Source of the DNA: Hymenobacter artigasi
GTDB taxonomy: Bacteria; Bacteroidota; Bacteroidia; Cytophagales; Hymenobacteraceae
Length of the DNA: 64,000 bases
Assembly (NCBI RefSeq): GCF_012275535.1
Contig: NZ_JAAVTK010000017.1
Location: 1 to 64,000, forward strand
Reading direction: 5' to 3'
Shown: positions 34,149-43,673 of the stretch, in pieces
Numbering within the stretch: position 1 is the stretch's first letter
How the letters are laid out: each line of letters opens with the position of its first letter
Notes under the pieces: model-generated
The model's input: the letters and a program-made list of their open reading frames with translations, nothing else
Database searches by the model: none
Told to the model about the DNA's origin: nothing
Made by a program: the position numbers and the translations under genes

Positions 34149-35215
34149 CTAAATAGATTTAGGAAGTTGGGCGTATTGGCTAGCACCGAATAGCGCTGCT
34201 CGATGGTGGTGCGGGCGGCGGCACCCAGGTGCTGGCGCAGACTGGCATCTGCCAGCAGTTTGCGCAGGCTGGCTTCCCACTCGGCGGGATTAGCGCACAC
34301 GAAACCGTTGTGGCCGTGCTGCACCACTTCGGTATTCATTCCGACCGGCGATACTAACGCGGGTACACCCAAAGCCATGTACTGAAGGGCTTTAAATGCG
34401 CATTTACCCTTGGCCCACGGGTCATCCTCCAGCGGCATCAGGCCAACATGAAAGCCCAGCAGGTCGGCTATTTCTGTGTCTTTGCGCCACGGTAGGTACA
34501 CTAGTGATTTCAGCGGGAAAGCCGGCGGCTGGTTGGATATGACCCGGAATTCAAAGTCCAGTCCTTCGTCTTCCAGTTTGGCCAGTACCGGCACTACTTG
34601 GTCGAGGTACTTAAGGGTAGAGTGCGTGCCAGTCCAGCCGATAACGAGACGGCCGGACGCGGCTTGGTCGCGCACTTGGTTGTGCAGGTTCACGGTATCG
34701 ATGGTAGTGGGATTTACGATGGCCACTGGGTTGAACTGCCGGGCGTAATTGGCCAGATAAGTATTGCCGCAACTATTTTTGTAAGCCCAGCGACAGATAT
34801 CGGCTACTTTTTGGTGCCATTTTACCCCAGCGGCTATTTTGTTGGCCTCGGAGGTATTAGCCAACCAAATGGCATCATCGAAGTCGTAGATAATCTTCTT
34901 GCCCAGCGCTTTGCTGATAACCCACTCAAACACGGGCGGCCCCACGGGCGCAGCTTCGCGGTGAATGAACACGAAATCATAGCTTGGCACGCGTAATAAC
35001 AGCACCATCCGTCGGGCAAAACCACCCAGAATGCCCAACGCTTTGGCACCGGCCTGGCCCGGCTGGTACAGGATGTTCCAAGTGGCCACCGATATAAACG
35101 GGGCTAGGTGACAGGTATGCCCAGCCACCGTCATGGCGTCCAGATACTGCTCGAAGCGAAAACGCTGGGATGGTGCCCGGCCGGGTGGATAAGGCACAAG
35201 AAATAATATGCGCAT
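34145..35215 (-). CDS. GT4 family glycosyltransferase
   Basis: A 356-residue GT-B enzyme. The N-terminal strand-loop is MRILFLVPYPPGRAPSQRF, and the donor-site region is LMPLEDDPWAKGKCAFKALQYMALGVPALVSPVGMN. It includes a middle segment KKIIYDFDDAIWL, common in GT4 enzymes of Bacteroidota exopolysaccharide loci. Donor and acceptor sugars are unknown. It is the last gene of the minus-strand glycan cluster and ends inside the stop of the convergent membrane-protein gene. Confidence 0.9.
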   Translation of the reverse strand: MRILFLVPYPPGRAPSQRFRFEQYLDAMTVAGHTCHLAPFISVATWNILYQPGQAGAKALGILGGFARRMVLLLRVPSYDFVFIHREAAPVGPPVFEWVISKALGKKIIYDFDDAIWLANTSEANKIAAGVKWHQKVADICRWAYKNSCGNTYLANYARQFNPVAIVNPTTIDTVNLHNQVRDQAASGRLVIGWTGTHSTLKYLDQVVPVLAKLEDEGLDFEFRVISNQPPAFPLKSLVYLPWRKDTEIADLLGFHVGLMPLEDDPWAKGKCAFKALQYMALGVPALVSPVGMNTEVVQHGHNGFVCANPAEWEASLRKLLADASLRQHLGAAARTTIEQRYSVLANTPNFLNLFS

Positions 35216-35323
35216 ACGGAGAGTTAATACGTTGGATAAAGCGCGTCACCTCAGCGGGGATGCGACGCGGATTAGCTTCGGAAAGTACTTTAAGGACTTT
35301 TGCTAAACCGCGTGTTTAAGGAA

Positions 35324-35373
35324 ATTAGAGCGCTTCTTAGGTTAGGTCAAACCAACCTGAGAAGCGCTCTAAT
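35324..35373. repeat. Long hairpin between two glycosyltransferase genes
   Basis: ATTAGAGCGCTTCT (35324-35337) and AGAAGCGCTCTAAT (35360-35373) form a 14-bp perfect outer stem, extended inward through G-U pairs around AGGTT. It lies in the 209-bp spacer after the GT4 gene at 35425 and may attenuate or terminate transcription there. Confidence 0.7.
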
Positions 35374-35424
35374 AGCCAACCGGGAGCGATACGATTGGGC
35401 GTAGTTAGTCGCATGGGTAAGCGG

Positions 35425-36576
35425 TTACGCGTTAGCCAAAGCCTGCTGGTAGTAACCCGCCAGCAACTCGTATGTGTGAGCCGGCGCAAATTTCTGCCGC
35501 ACAAATATCCGCCCCGCCCCCGAAAACTGATGCCGCAGGCCCTCATCAGCCGCCAAGGCCACTATGGCATCGGCCATTGCGGACACATTACGGTTGGGTA
35601 CGAGCAACCCCGATTTCCCGGCTTCAAATAGCTCGGTTGGTCCGCCACAATCGCTGGCAATCAGCGGTACCCCGTAATACAGCGCATCGAGGCAGGTAAG
35701 CGAGAACGACTCGGCTTCCGAGAAGTTGAGAATGATGTCGTGCGCCTTGATTGCGGCTTCGGTATCAACTACAAAGCCCTCAAAATGAACTATTCCAACC
35801 AAATTTAGGGCTTGGGCCGCCGTCTCCAGTTCGCGCTGGAATTCCTGGTTCTTTCCCATGCCCATGTTGCCGCCCATGAAACGCAGTCGCAGGTTAGGGT
35901 TACGGGCATACGCTGATTGGAAAGCTTCTAACGCCAAGTTTTGACCTTTTCCACGTATGTAGTTACTTAGATACAGGAGCCGCACGGGAGAGGTATTATC
36001 GTGGGAAACTATATGAGGCAGCAGCTTTTCTCCCCGTACGGGCAGCGGGTCATACACTGTGTGTATCCACACGGAATCCGAGGCAAAATAGCTCCTTACC
36101 GCTTCCGACACGCACAGCACCTGTTGCGCCGCGTTTTCGGCTAGCCACCGCCATCCACGCGCCAAAAAAGACACTTGGGCCTGGGGCAGAAAGCGTACAT
36201 GCGCAACCACCAGCAGCTTGCATCCACTTAGCCAACGCGCTGCATAAGCCGTGAGATTATAAAAATCGTTGAGGTGCAGAATGTCCACTTGGCGTCGCGC
36301 GGCCAGTCGGTGCAGCCGCCAGCCATTGAGGAGCAGCATGGGCAGGTACAGCAGCAAGTCGCTTTTGCGGCGGCTCAACTCCACAAAGGGTAACTCGTGC
36401 ACCACGTAGCCATCGGCTTCGAGTTCAGCCACACAAGTACTGCCAACGGGCAGTACCCACTCAAAATGAATACCCGAACGAAGTGACTGCGTAGCACGGC
36501 GCATGGCATTCAACGCACCTGTAATGGCCCGTGAATTGTCTACTATCAGCACACGTAATTGTTTATCCGGCAACAT
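35425..36576 (-). CDS. GT4 family glycosyltransferase
   Basis: A 383-residue GT-B enzyme. The start is RVLIVDNSRAITGALNAM and the donor site is NFSEAESFSLTCLDALYYGVPLIASDCGGPTELF, with the E-x7-E pattern. The chosen ATG (36576) gives MLPDKQLRVLIVDN; an ATG at 36597 adds seven residues. An AT-rich 160-bp spacer precedes it, so it may have its own promoter. Specificity is unknown. Confidence 0.9.
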   Translation of the reverse strand: MLPDKQLRVLIVDNSRAITGALNAMRRATQSLRSGIHFEWVLPVGSTCVAELEADGYVVHELPFVELSRRKSDLLLYLPMLLLNGWRLHRLAARRQVDILHLNDFYNLTAYAARWLSGCKLLVVAHVRFLPQAQVSFLARGWRWLAENAAQQVLCVSEAVRSYFASDSVWIHTVYDPLPVRGEKLLPHIVSHDNTSPVRLLYLSNYIRGKGQNLALEAFQSAYARNPNLRLRFMGGNMGMGKNQEFQRELETAAQALNLVGIVHFEGFVVDTEAAIKAHDIILNFSEAESFSLTCLDALYYGVPLIASDCGGPTELFEAGKSGLLVPNRNVSAMADAIVALAADEGLRHQFSGAGRIFVRQKFAPAHTYELLAGYYQQALANA

Positions 36577-36737
36577 ACAAAGCAAGACTTTATTCATTAA
36601 ATCATACAATACCTTATTCAATGAGCAAAAAATAACCGCTTTAATTTTAAGTCGTTAATCATATAACAAGCACCTGACTCACAATTAGCGTGAAGCAACT
36701 ACCGCCCGTTTATACTTATATAATTACTTAATAAGGA

Positions 36738-38000
36738 TTATAATTTTTCAAGCAACGCCAGCCATTCGCGGCCAATTGTATCTTTTGTAAAGGCTCGCAT
36801 CCGCTGGCTCGCCTGCTCGCCCAACGCACGCCGCCTATCGGCATCGGCGAGCAGCTGCACGAGGGTATCAACCCAAACTTGCTCGTCGGCGGCCACTGTG
36901 GCGAGGTTGCTGATAACGGGGAGGAGCACGCCATGAGCAGCCATTTCGGCCTGTCGGAGCGGCTTTTTTGGCGGGCTGGTACCCGGTGCCAACATTTCTC
37001 GGGGGCCGGTGGGGCAGTCGGCGGCGGCTACGGGACGGCTGCACACCATGGCCTCGCCCAAGGCCATCGGAAAGCCTTCGTTGAGGGAAGGCAACACGAA
37101 TATTGTGGCGCGGGCGATGAACGTGTGCGGTTGACTTTGATAGCCCGCAAACAATACGGCGGCCGTACGGGCCAGCCCAATCTGCTGTCCGGACTGATAC
37201 ACCGTCAGGTTGAGGTCGTGGCATCGGGCTAGTAGCGCGGTATATTGCTCGCCCTGCCCTACCAGCAATAGCTTGCAAGAAGGTATTCGCTGGCGCACCT
37301 GCGCGAATACCTTGAGCAAGGCCAGCAGGTTTTTTTCGGGGGCCAACCGGCCGGCCGCGACCAATACTGGATGGGTAGCCAGAACTTCAGCGTACGGCGA
37401 CGGCGGTAATAACGCGCCTTGTTGCCGAATAGCTTCGTCATCGAAAAAATTATTTATTACCTGCACTTTGCTGGCGGGCAGGCCCAGTTGCTCTACCAGC
37501 TCGGCCCGGATGCCGGCGCTAACGGTTACAATGCGCGCCGCCTGCCGGTACAGCAGCGGAATAAGCAGGTGACGACGCACCCAGCCCAACCCACCCCGCA
37601 TGTTGCGGTCGTGTAATTTAGAGCCGTGCACGCATAGCACCCGCCGCTCACCGACTCCGCTCAGTAAGTTTACATAATCAGCCCCTTCGAGGTGGCTGAT
37701 ACTGATGGCTACCCGCCGGGCCCGTTTCAACTGTCGCAGCAACTGGCACCGCCGAAAGAAGTAGCCAATTTTTGCCAGCGGCCCGCCGCCGCCCGGCACG
37801 CTCAAATCATGCAGTTCGTTGGCAGTTTCGTATCCTTGGGCGCAGTCCAGATTGAATACGCATTCCGTGACCTTATAAGGCCCCGCCAGTAGGCGGGCAT
37901 GGTCGGCAAAAACCCGCTGAGCCCCGCCCAACCCCAGGTTCGGAATAAGCAGCAGTAACGCGGGCCGCTCAGGTGCCGGGGTTTGTAGCGCGCTTTTCAT
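36738..38000 (-). CDS. GT4 family glycosyltransferase
   Basis: A 420-residue GT-B enzyme. Motifs: LLLIPNLGLGGAQRVFADHARLL near the start, SHLEGADYVNLLSGVGERR, VLVAAGRLAPEKNLLALLKV and the donor site PSLNEGFPMALGEAMVCSRPV. It is a clear paralogue of the enzyme at 40265-41539: the SHLEGADYxNLLS, CVHxSKxHD and GFPMAxxEA blocks line up, as does a DCPTGPREMLAPGT segment specific to the pair. It ends beside the GT2 gene upstream without a gap. Confidence 0.92.
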   Translation of the reverse strand: MKSALQTPAPERPALLLLIPNLGLGGAQRVFADHARLLAGPYKVTECVFNLDCAQGYETANELHDLSVPGGGGPLAKIGYFFRRCQLLRQLKRARRVAISISHLEGADYVNLLSGVGERRVLCVHGSKLHDRNMRGGLGWVRRHLLIPLLYRQAARIVTVSAGIRAELVEQLGLPASKVQVINNFFDDEAIRQQGALLPPSPYAEVLATHPVLVAAGRLAPEKNLLALLKVFAQVRQRIPSCKLLLVGQGEQYTALLARCHDLNLTVYQSGQQIGLARTAAVLFAGYQSQPHTFIARATIFVLPSLNEGFPMALGEAMVCSRPVAAADCPTGPREMLAPGTSPPKKPLRQAEMAAHGVLLPVISNLATVAADEQVWVDTLVQLLADADRRRALGEQASQRMRAFTKDTIGREWLALLEKL

Positions 38001-38891
38001 TTATATCAAATGCTTTAAGGATGCCAGGAAACGACGGCGCCACAATACGGTGGGGTCGGCGCGCAGGGCTTTTAGCAAATATCGCAGGGTATCGAGACGA
38101 CGCCTTTTGGTGAGAGCGAACGTGAGGGTAATAAAGGTATAGCGGTTGGCCACGAAATAGGCAACTCTGCACCCGTAGCGTTGCACGAATGCGGCATTAG
38201 ACTCCACAAGTTCGATAAATCGTTCATCGCGCAGTCGTACAGCCTCGGCCCCGATGGTATTGAGGCTACGGCCGGCATGCTCGCACAGGCCAAAGGTGCG
38301 CGCGGCAATGTAATGGAAAGAGTATTGGCTCGCCAATCGAAGCCATAGCTCCCAGTCTTCGGCCGAGGCCAAGCAACGGTCCTCCACAAATGGGTTGGCC
38401 AAGGCAATGTCATGGCGCACGAACACCGTATTGCAGGCCAGAAAGTTGTCGTGGAGCAAGGCCTCGCTAGTTGAAACTCGGAGCGGGTATGCCGGCCGGC
38501 CAACTACTTTTCCATCGGCAGTTATTACATCGTATTCCGTATGCAAAAGCTCAACTTCGCCGTTACGGGCTAAAAACTCACGTATCACTCGTAAGTGGTG
38601 TGGGTACATTTTATCGTCACAATCGAAGTAGTTGACGTAACGGCCCCGTGCCTGGTGCAGGCCGTAGTTGCGGGCAGCTCCCCGTTCGGCATTGGGCTGC
38701 GTAAACACCCGAATCCGAGCGTCGCACAGGGCCAGTTCCTGCGCTACTGCCAAGGTTTGGTCTTGGCTGCCATCATCAACCAACAGCAACTCAAAATCTC
38801 CATCCTGCTGCTGCAAAATTGCCGCTACTGTGGCCGGCAGTATCTCGTGCCGGTTGTAGCACGGAACAACGATGGAAAAATAAGGGGACAT
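38001..38891 (-). CDS. GT2 family glycosyltransferase
   Basis: A 296-residue GT-A enzyme. Nucleotide-binding start YFSIVVPCYNRHEILPATV, LLVDDGSQDQT, and the DxD motif in YVNYFDCDDKMYP, then CLASAEDWELWLRL near the catalytic base. The next gene starts at the base immediately after its stop, so translation is probably coupled. Sugar specificity unknown. Confidence 0.92.
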   Translation of the reverse strand: MSPYFSIVVPCYNRHEILPATVAAILQQQDGDFELLLVDDGSQDQTLAVAQELALCDARIRVFTQPNAERGAARNYGLHQARGRYVNYFDCDDKMYPHHLRVIREFLARNGEVELLHTEYDVITADGKVVGRPAYPLRVSTSEALLHDNFLACNTVFVRHDIALANPFVEDRCLASAEDWELWLRLASQYSFHYIAARTFGLCEHAGRSLNTIGAEAVRLRDERFIELVESNAAFVQRYGCRVAYFVANRYTFITLTFALTKRRRLDTLRYLLKALRADPTVLWRRRFLASLKHLI

Positions 38892-39047
38892 CGTGGGAAT
38901 AATTTAACTCGTAAAGAATTTCACTCCAACTATGCCAAGTTGATGAGTAGCCAGCAATTGTCATGCATTTACTTAGGTAGAGGAGTGAGTAGATATTCCC
39001 AGCAGCGATGGTTCTGCCCGGCCGTTCTAGCGGCGGTTGCAGCTTAG

Positions 39048-40268
39048 CTACAGTTGCCTGAATATTTCGTCAGCTACGGGCAAAAACTGGTCAAGACCTC
39101 TGTATGCGATGCCGACGGTGCGGCAGCGGGCCCGCAGAGTTGATTTGTCTTCGGACAGAAAAGCGGCCAACTGCGGCGCGGCCATTTGGGCGGCGGCTGG
39201 GTCGAAGGCTTCTACCACTATTCCAACTCTGTCGCGCAGGGCAACCATGTCGTCTTCGGACACGCCCCGACAGACCAAGTACGGGAGGCCGCAGCATAGG
39301 TACTCGCCCACCTTAATGGGCGAGCGGAAGCGCTGTGACGGAAGCGGTGGCACAGCCACTAAGCCAAAGTCGGCCGCCGAAATGTAATCGGGCACTTCCT
39401 CATAGGCACAACGCGTAATGGTGTAGCTACTAGGCACCAGCCCCGCCCGCTGTAAGCCCGCCTCTACATGAGCGGGAGGGTCGGGGGTTACCACAAGCAT
39501 GTGTAGCGCGGGCAGATGCCGGCGTAAAGCGCCAAAAAATTCTCCAATTTCGTCATCATAGTAAATTCCGCCAAACTTGCCCAGATACAACACTACCGGC
39601 TGGCCTTCGCTCAGGCCATAGCGGGCGCGGACCTGACTACGGCCAACTGCCGAAAACTGAAACCGCTGGTCATCGACGCAGCTAGGGAGTAAATAGGTGC
39701 GGGCCGGACTGCCCTCAACTGCCAGTCGGGCTATCATGTGGTGAGTTCCCGTGCTCAGAATATCAGCATGTCGGCTGGTGAGGCCCTCCAGATAGTGCAA
39801 GCCGCGGTAAGCCATGCTACTGGCCGGCCACACGTTGCAGTCGAGCATGAATTCGCTGTGCGGCTCGAATTGATAGCCGTAATAACGTAGGCCCAGAAGC
39901 TTCGCAATTATTAGTGCGAATGAGCCAGCTACCGTACCCAAGCCCATGATACTGCGCGCCCCATTCATGCGCAAGTTTAGGCACAGGAGTAGTCCTATAA
40001 CCAAATCATATATCTTTTTGAGCAACTTGAACGAGCCGGAATGCCAGCGCAACGGGTGCCAGATGATATTGTCGGCAGCCCACTCAGCGCTTTGTTGGGC
40101 CTGCGCACTCGCGCTGAGCTGGTATTGCACCTGCTCGAAAGTGATGAGGTGCAGGCGTATGTCAGGCTGCTGCCGGCCGGCATTCTGCAGAAACAACAAG
40201 AGATTACCTTTGAAAAGCGGGTCTTGGCTGCTGTTGTACACAAACACAATAACTGAACGAACTTTCAC
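39048..40268 (-). CDS. GT4-like glycosyltransferase
   Basis: A 406-residue GT-B protein. N-terminal SVIVFVYNSSQDPLFKGNLL and C-terminal donor site SQRFRSPIKVGEYLCCGLPYLVCRGVSED are diagnostic of the family. I take the start as GTG at 40268 because it overlaps the upstream stop as GTGA, an arrangement seen elsewhere in this locus; an ATG at 40304 would overlap the neighbour by 40 nt. A 156-bp AT-rich spacer follows before the GT2 gene. Confidence 0.85.
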   Translation of the reverse strand: MKVRSVIVFVYNSSQDPLFKGNLLLFLQNAGRQQPDIRLHLITFEQVQYQLSASAQAQQSAEWAADNIIWHPLRWHSGSFKLLKKIYDLVIGLLLCLNLRMNGARSIMGLGTVAGSFALIIAKLLGLRYYGYQFEPHSEFMLDCNVWPASSMAYRGLHYLEGLTSRHADILSTGTHHMIARLAVEGSPARTYLLPSCVDDQRFQFSAVGRSQVRARYGLSEGQPVVLYLGKFGGIYYDDEIGEFFGALRRHLPALHMLVVTPDPPAHVEAGLQRAGLVPSSYTITRCAYEEVPDYISAADFGLVAVPPLPSQRFRSPIKVGEYLCCGLPYLVCRGVSEDDMVALRDRVGIVVEAFDPAAAQMAAPQLAAFLSEDKSTLRARCRTVGIAYRGLDQFLPVADEIFRQL

Positions 40269-41539
40269 GAGCGAGTGGTAGGAAGTTGAATGAGCACCTC
40301 CCATTGTGCCAGTACGGGCTCGGGCCCAAAGGCTTCGGACCGCAGGAGGGATTGAGCAACATAATGGGCACGACGGGCCGGGTTATAAAGCAATTCGCTA
40401 AGGGCAGCAACCCAAGCTGCTACTCCGGCATCTTGGCTGGCACCGGACTTCAGCAAGGGCAACAAAAGCCCAAACTCGGCCCATTCGGGTCCACTAGCGC
40501 GTTGCGTAGCGGGCGTGGCGGGCGCCAGAATCTCGCGCGGGCCCGTGGGGCAGTCGGCACTAGCCACAGGCACCCCACAGGCCAAGGCTTCGCAAATAGC
40601 CATCGGGAAGCCCTCAGTCAGCGAGGGCAACACATTCACCGCTGCTTGCGCGATATAGGGAAACGGATTAGGCCGGAAGCCGAGCAAAATAACGTCGTAG
40701 AGCGCCGGATTGGGAGGAGGAGCACCCTCCTGGGCGGGGCCGTCCCATACCCGTAAGCCTTGCTGGATGGACGCTGCCACCAGGGCCGGCCGCAAGGGCC
40801 CATCGCCGAGCAGCAACAGCCGTCCTGCTGCGGGACGGGTTTGTAGCAGGCCCATTAAAACGGGCAGCAGCGCAGGCTGATTTTTCTCGAGAGAGAGACG
40901 GCCCGCCACTACCAGCACCGGCCCATGGGCAAAAAGCGCGGCCTCAGCCGGAGGCAGGCTCACGGCAGCCTGGGTCCGTACCGCTTCCAACTCGACAAAA
41001 TTGTTAATGGTGCGTACCAGCCCAGTGGGAAGACCCAGGTAGTCGATAAGCTCCTGTCGCAGGTCACGGCTCACAGCCACCACGCCGTCTGCCCGGCGGT
41101 AGAGCACGGGCATGAGCATCCGGCGCCGCAACCAACCACTTGCCCCTGCATAGCCCGGGTCGTGGCGCTTGGAGTTGTGCACGCACAAAATTACCTGCTC
41201 TTTCCCTTTGCTTAATAAATTAAGATAATCTGCGCCCTCCAAATGACTGATGCAGACGTCAATCTGCAATTCACGTTTTAGCTGCCGCAGCCGCTGCACG
41301 CGCTGCTGCCATATCCGGGCCTTACTGAGGGGCGAAGCACCTGCGGCCGGCACGTCGAGGCCAATAAGCTGGTTGTGGGTGGGAAAATCAATCCGACCCT
41401 GGCTATCGAATACGCATTCGGTAACGGTGTGCCCAGCGCGCGCAAACTCGCGGCCATGGTCGTGAAATACACGCTCAGCGCCACCAAAGGTGAGCTGAGG
41501 AATGAGCATTAAAATGTTTTTTGGGTGTTGCGTCCTCAA
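40265..41539 (-). CDS. GT4 family glycosyltransferase
   Basis: A 424-residue GT-B enzyme with LTFGGAERVFHDHGREFARAG, SHLEGADYLNLLSKGKEQV, VVAGRLSLEKNQPALLPVL and the donor site PSLTEGFPMAICEALACGVPV. Paralogue of the enzyme at 36738-38000. The long form needs a TTG start at 41539 and preserves the first beta strand (KNILMLIPQL); an ATG at 41509 would start at MLIPQL. Its stop overlaps the GTG start of the following gene. Confidence 0.9.
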   Translation of the reverse strand: MRTQHPKNILMLIPQLTFGGAERVFHDHGREFARAGHTVTECVFDSQGRIDFPTHNQLIGLDVPAAGASPLSKARIWQQRVQRLRQLKRELQIDVCISHLEGADYLNLLSKGKEQVILCVHNSKRHDPGYAGASGWLRRRMLMPVLYRRADGVVAVSRDLRQELIDYLGLPTGLVRTINNFVELEAVRTQAAVSLPPAEAALFAHGPVLVVAGRLSLEKNQPALLPVLMGLLQTRPAAGRLLLLGDGPLRPALVAASIQQGLRVWDGPAQEGAPPPNPALYDVILLGFRPNPFPYIAQAAVNVLPSLTEGFPMAICEALACGVPVASADCPTGPREILAPATPATQRASGPEWAEFGLLLPLLKSGASQDAGVAAWVAALSELLYNPARRAHYVAQSLLRSEAFGPEPVLAQWEVLIQLPTTRS

Positions 41540-41548
41540 AAGCGTAGA

Positions 41549-42598
41549 TTAGATGTGCCGGAGCACTTTATTTTTTAGCCAAAATTTCAGTTGCAGTTTA
41601 ACGGCTGGTCGATAAAACCGGCTCAGCCCTTGCGCACCGAATTGCCGATAATTGTCTACGGTGCGGTCGGGGTTGTGGTAGCAGGTCCAAAACCAGCGCT
41701 CGGCAAGCACACGGCGTAGCGCTCCAGGTTCGGCATACGCAATTTGCTTGTTTTGAGCAGCTAGGTTCAGAAGCCAGGCGTGCGCCTCGACCAAGGTTAT
41801 GTCGCCCAGGGTAAAAGGATAATGCGCAATGGTGTTGTGCACCAGCAACTCCCGTTCCGAGGCTTTAAAACCCGCTCTTTCCAGCACCCGCCCTCGGATT
41901 ACATTGGCCTTGTCAGTTCGGCGGGCATGCACGTCGGCTTTGTGTGCTGAGGGAAAGGTACGATAGCGGAGCAGAACCGTGGGCTGGTTTGCAATGGTGG
42001 TAACCGCCGAGGCCCGCGCCACCCATTCGTAGTCTTCACCGAAGGTATCAAGTATCTGTTCGTCGTAGTGGAGTTGGTGCTCCTCAATCAAAGCACGCCG
42101 AAAGAAAACCGTAGGGTTACTGACCGGCATGTTAAACAGCAGAAACCCTTTGGCTTCGTCAGCACCCACGGGATACTCGTACACGGTGCGGTTGTCCCCG
42201 AAGGTTTCCACGAAGCCGCTGGTAATTCCTACATCAGGGTGGGTTTCCAGAAAATCGAACTGAGTCTGTAGCCGATGCGGCAACGAGACATCATCGGCAT
42301 CCATCTTGGCAATGTACTGGCCACGGGCGAGGGAATGGCCGCGGTTGTCGGCGAAGGCGCGACCGCGGTTGCGGTCGTTTACCAGCAACTTCACCCGGTG
42401 GTCCTGGGTTTCGTAGCGCCGGGCCACGGCCACGCTGTCGTCGCTGGAGCAGTCGTCGATGACGAACAACTCAAAATTGTTGAACGTCTGGTTCAGTATG
42501 CTCTCGATGGCTTCGCCGAGGTAGGGTCCGGCGTTATAAACGGGTATAATTACCGATATCAAGGGCGGCGGGGCTTCGTTTGTCTCGCGCACGGTCAT
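41549..42598 (-). CDS. GT2 family glycosyltransferase
   Basis: A 349-residue GT-A enzyme. Conserved blocks are ISVIIPVYNAGPYLGEAIES, LFVIDDCSSDDS and the DxD in YIAKMDADDVSLPHR, followed by a FGEDYEWVARAS catalytic-base region. Its ATG overlaps the stop of the upstream GT2 gene (ATGA), so the two are translationally coupled. Specificity unknown. Confidence 0.92.
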   Translation of the reverse strand: MTVRETNEAPPPLISVIIPVYNAGPYLGEAIESILNQTFNNFELFVIDDCSSDDSVAVARRYETQDHRVKLLVNDRNRGRAFADNRGHSLARGQYIAKMDADDVSLPHRLQTQFDFLETHPDVGITSGFVETFGDNRTVYEYPVGADEAKGFLLFNMPVSNPTVFFRRALIEEHQLHYDEQILDTFGEDYEWVARASAVTTIANQPTVLLRYRTFPSAHKADVHARRTDKANVIRGRVLERAGFKASERELLVHNTIAHYPFTLGDITLVEAHAWLLNLAAQNKQIAYAEPGALRRVLAERWFWTCYHNPDRTVDNYRQFGAQGLSRFYRPAVKLQLKFWLKNKVLRHI

Positions 42599-43644
42599 AT
42601 AATAGAAGTAATTGGGGCAGGGTTTACCTGAAGGCGCTGCTGCAGCTCTTTTACTTGCAAAAAGATACGCTCCGCGTCCGCACGCCGGGTCAGTCCCATG
42701 CGCAAGCGGTACCCGCGGCGTAGCGTCTCAAAAGTGTCCGGATAGTTTTCGTCGTGCCCATGCAGTCGGTAAGTAAGTAGTTCACCGGGCCGCGACAGCA
42801 CCTCTTTGCCCATCCAAGCCAGCCACCGCAGGTAGCGGGTTCGAAACGTGGGCAAGTCGAGCTGCGGCTCTCGGTGAAGAAAGTAATACACCAAGCTTGT
42901 AAGGCCCGAAGAGGCCGTTCCCCGGCCTATGCGACGCAGGTATTCCCAAGTCAGCCGCTCTTTGTACATGAAGTGACGCAACCGCAAACGGGGGTCGTAC
43001 CAAAGCTGATAGCCAGCTATACGCAGGGCATCGCCCAATTCCACATCCTCCCCGCTCACGATAATCTTTCCCCGCTTGGTGGAGGTACTGAATTTGAAAC
43101 CGTTGGCACGCAGGTGCCGCCATCCGGAGCGGCGTACTACCGAGCCAGCCCCGTACAGATACCCACCCTGACCGGTGAGCGGCCCCGCCTGGGCTGCCTG
43201 GGCACCCACCGCGTATACTGCCTGAAACCGCTCAAACCAAGCCGGTGGCGGTACTTCAAAAGCCCCCTCCGCGAGAGCCCCCAAAATCCCGATTTGCGGG
43301 TGTTCGCTCATGATTTCGGCGACCAGGCCAACGTAATCCGGATACAGCCAGTTGTCGTCGTCAACGATACATATGTTTTCGTATTTCGCCTCGTCGAAAC
43401 CCCTAATCAACGCATTTTCTTTGCCCGGCTTGGGTTCTTCCAGCGTCCGCAGGGGCACGGGCTGTCCCAGCTCCGCCCAGATTTGCTCAGCGGCTGCTAG
43501 GGTGTCGTCGGTGCTGGCGTTGCTCACCAGCAGTACCTCCCATCCAAGGCCGGCAGGCACCTGCTGAGTTGCCAAATGGCGAAGTGTTTCGGACAAGCGC
43601 AAAGCGCCGTTGTAAGTGCAGATAAGCAGTGTGATGCCATTCAT
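42595..43644 (-). CDS. GT2 family glycosyltransferase
   Basis: A 349-residue GT-A enzyme: NGITLLICTYNGALRLSETL, LLVSNASTDDT, DxD-like ICIVDDDNWLYPDYV and a SGEDVELGDALRIAG block. The long C-terminal part has charged and aromatic residues, with RLTWEYLRRIGRG, typical of bacterial rhamnosyl/glucosyl transferases but not specific. Coupled to the following GT2 gene by an ATGA overlap. Confidence 0.92.
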   Translation of the reverse strand: MNGITLLICTYNGALRLSETLRHLATQQVPAGLGWEVLLVSNASTDDTLAAAEQIWAELGQPVPLRTLEEPKPGKENALIRGFDEAKYENICIVDDDNWLYPDYVGLVAEIMSEHPQIGILGALAEGAFEVPPPAWFERFQAVYAVGAQAAQAGPLTGQGGYLYGAGSVVRRSGWRHLRANGFKFSTSTKRGKIIVSGEDVELGDALRIAGYQLWYDPRLRLRHFMYKERLTWEYLRRIGRGTASSGLTSLVYYFLHREPQLDLPTFRTRYLRWLAWMGKEVLSRPGELLTYRLHGHDENYPDTFETLRRGYRLRMGLTRRADAERIFLQVKELQQRLQVNPAPITSII

Positions 43645-43673
43645 AGCTAGTAATTCAGATAGATAAATGGGTA

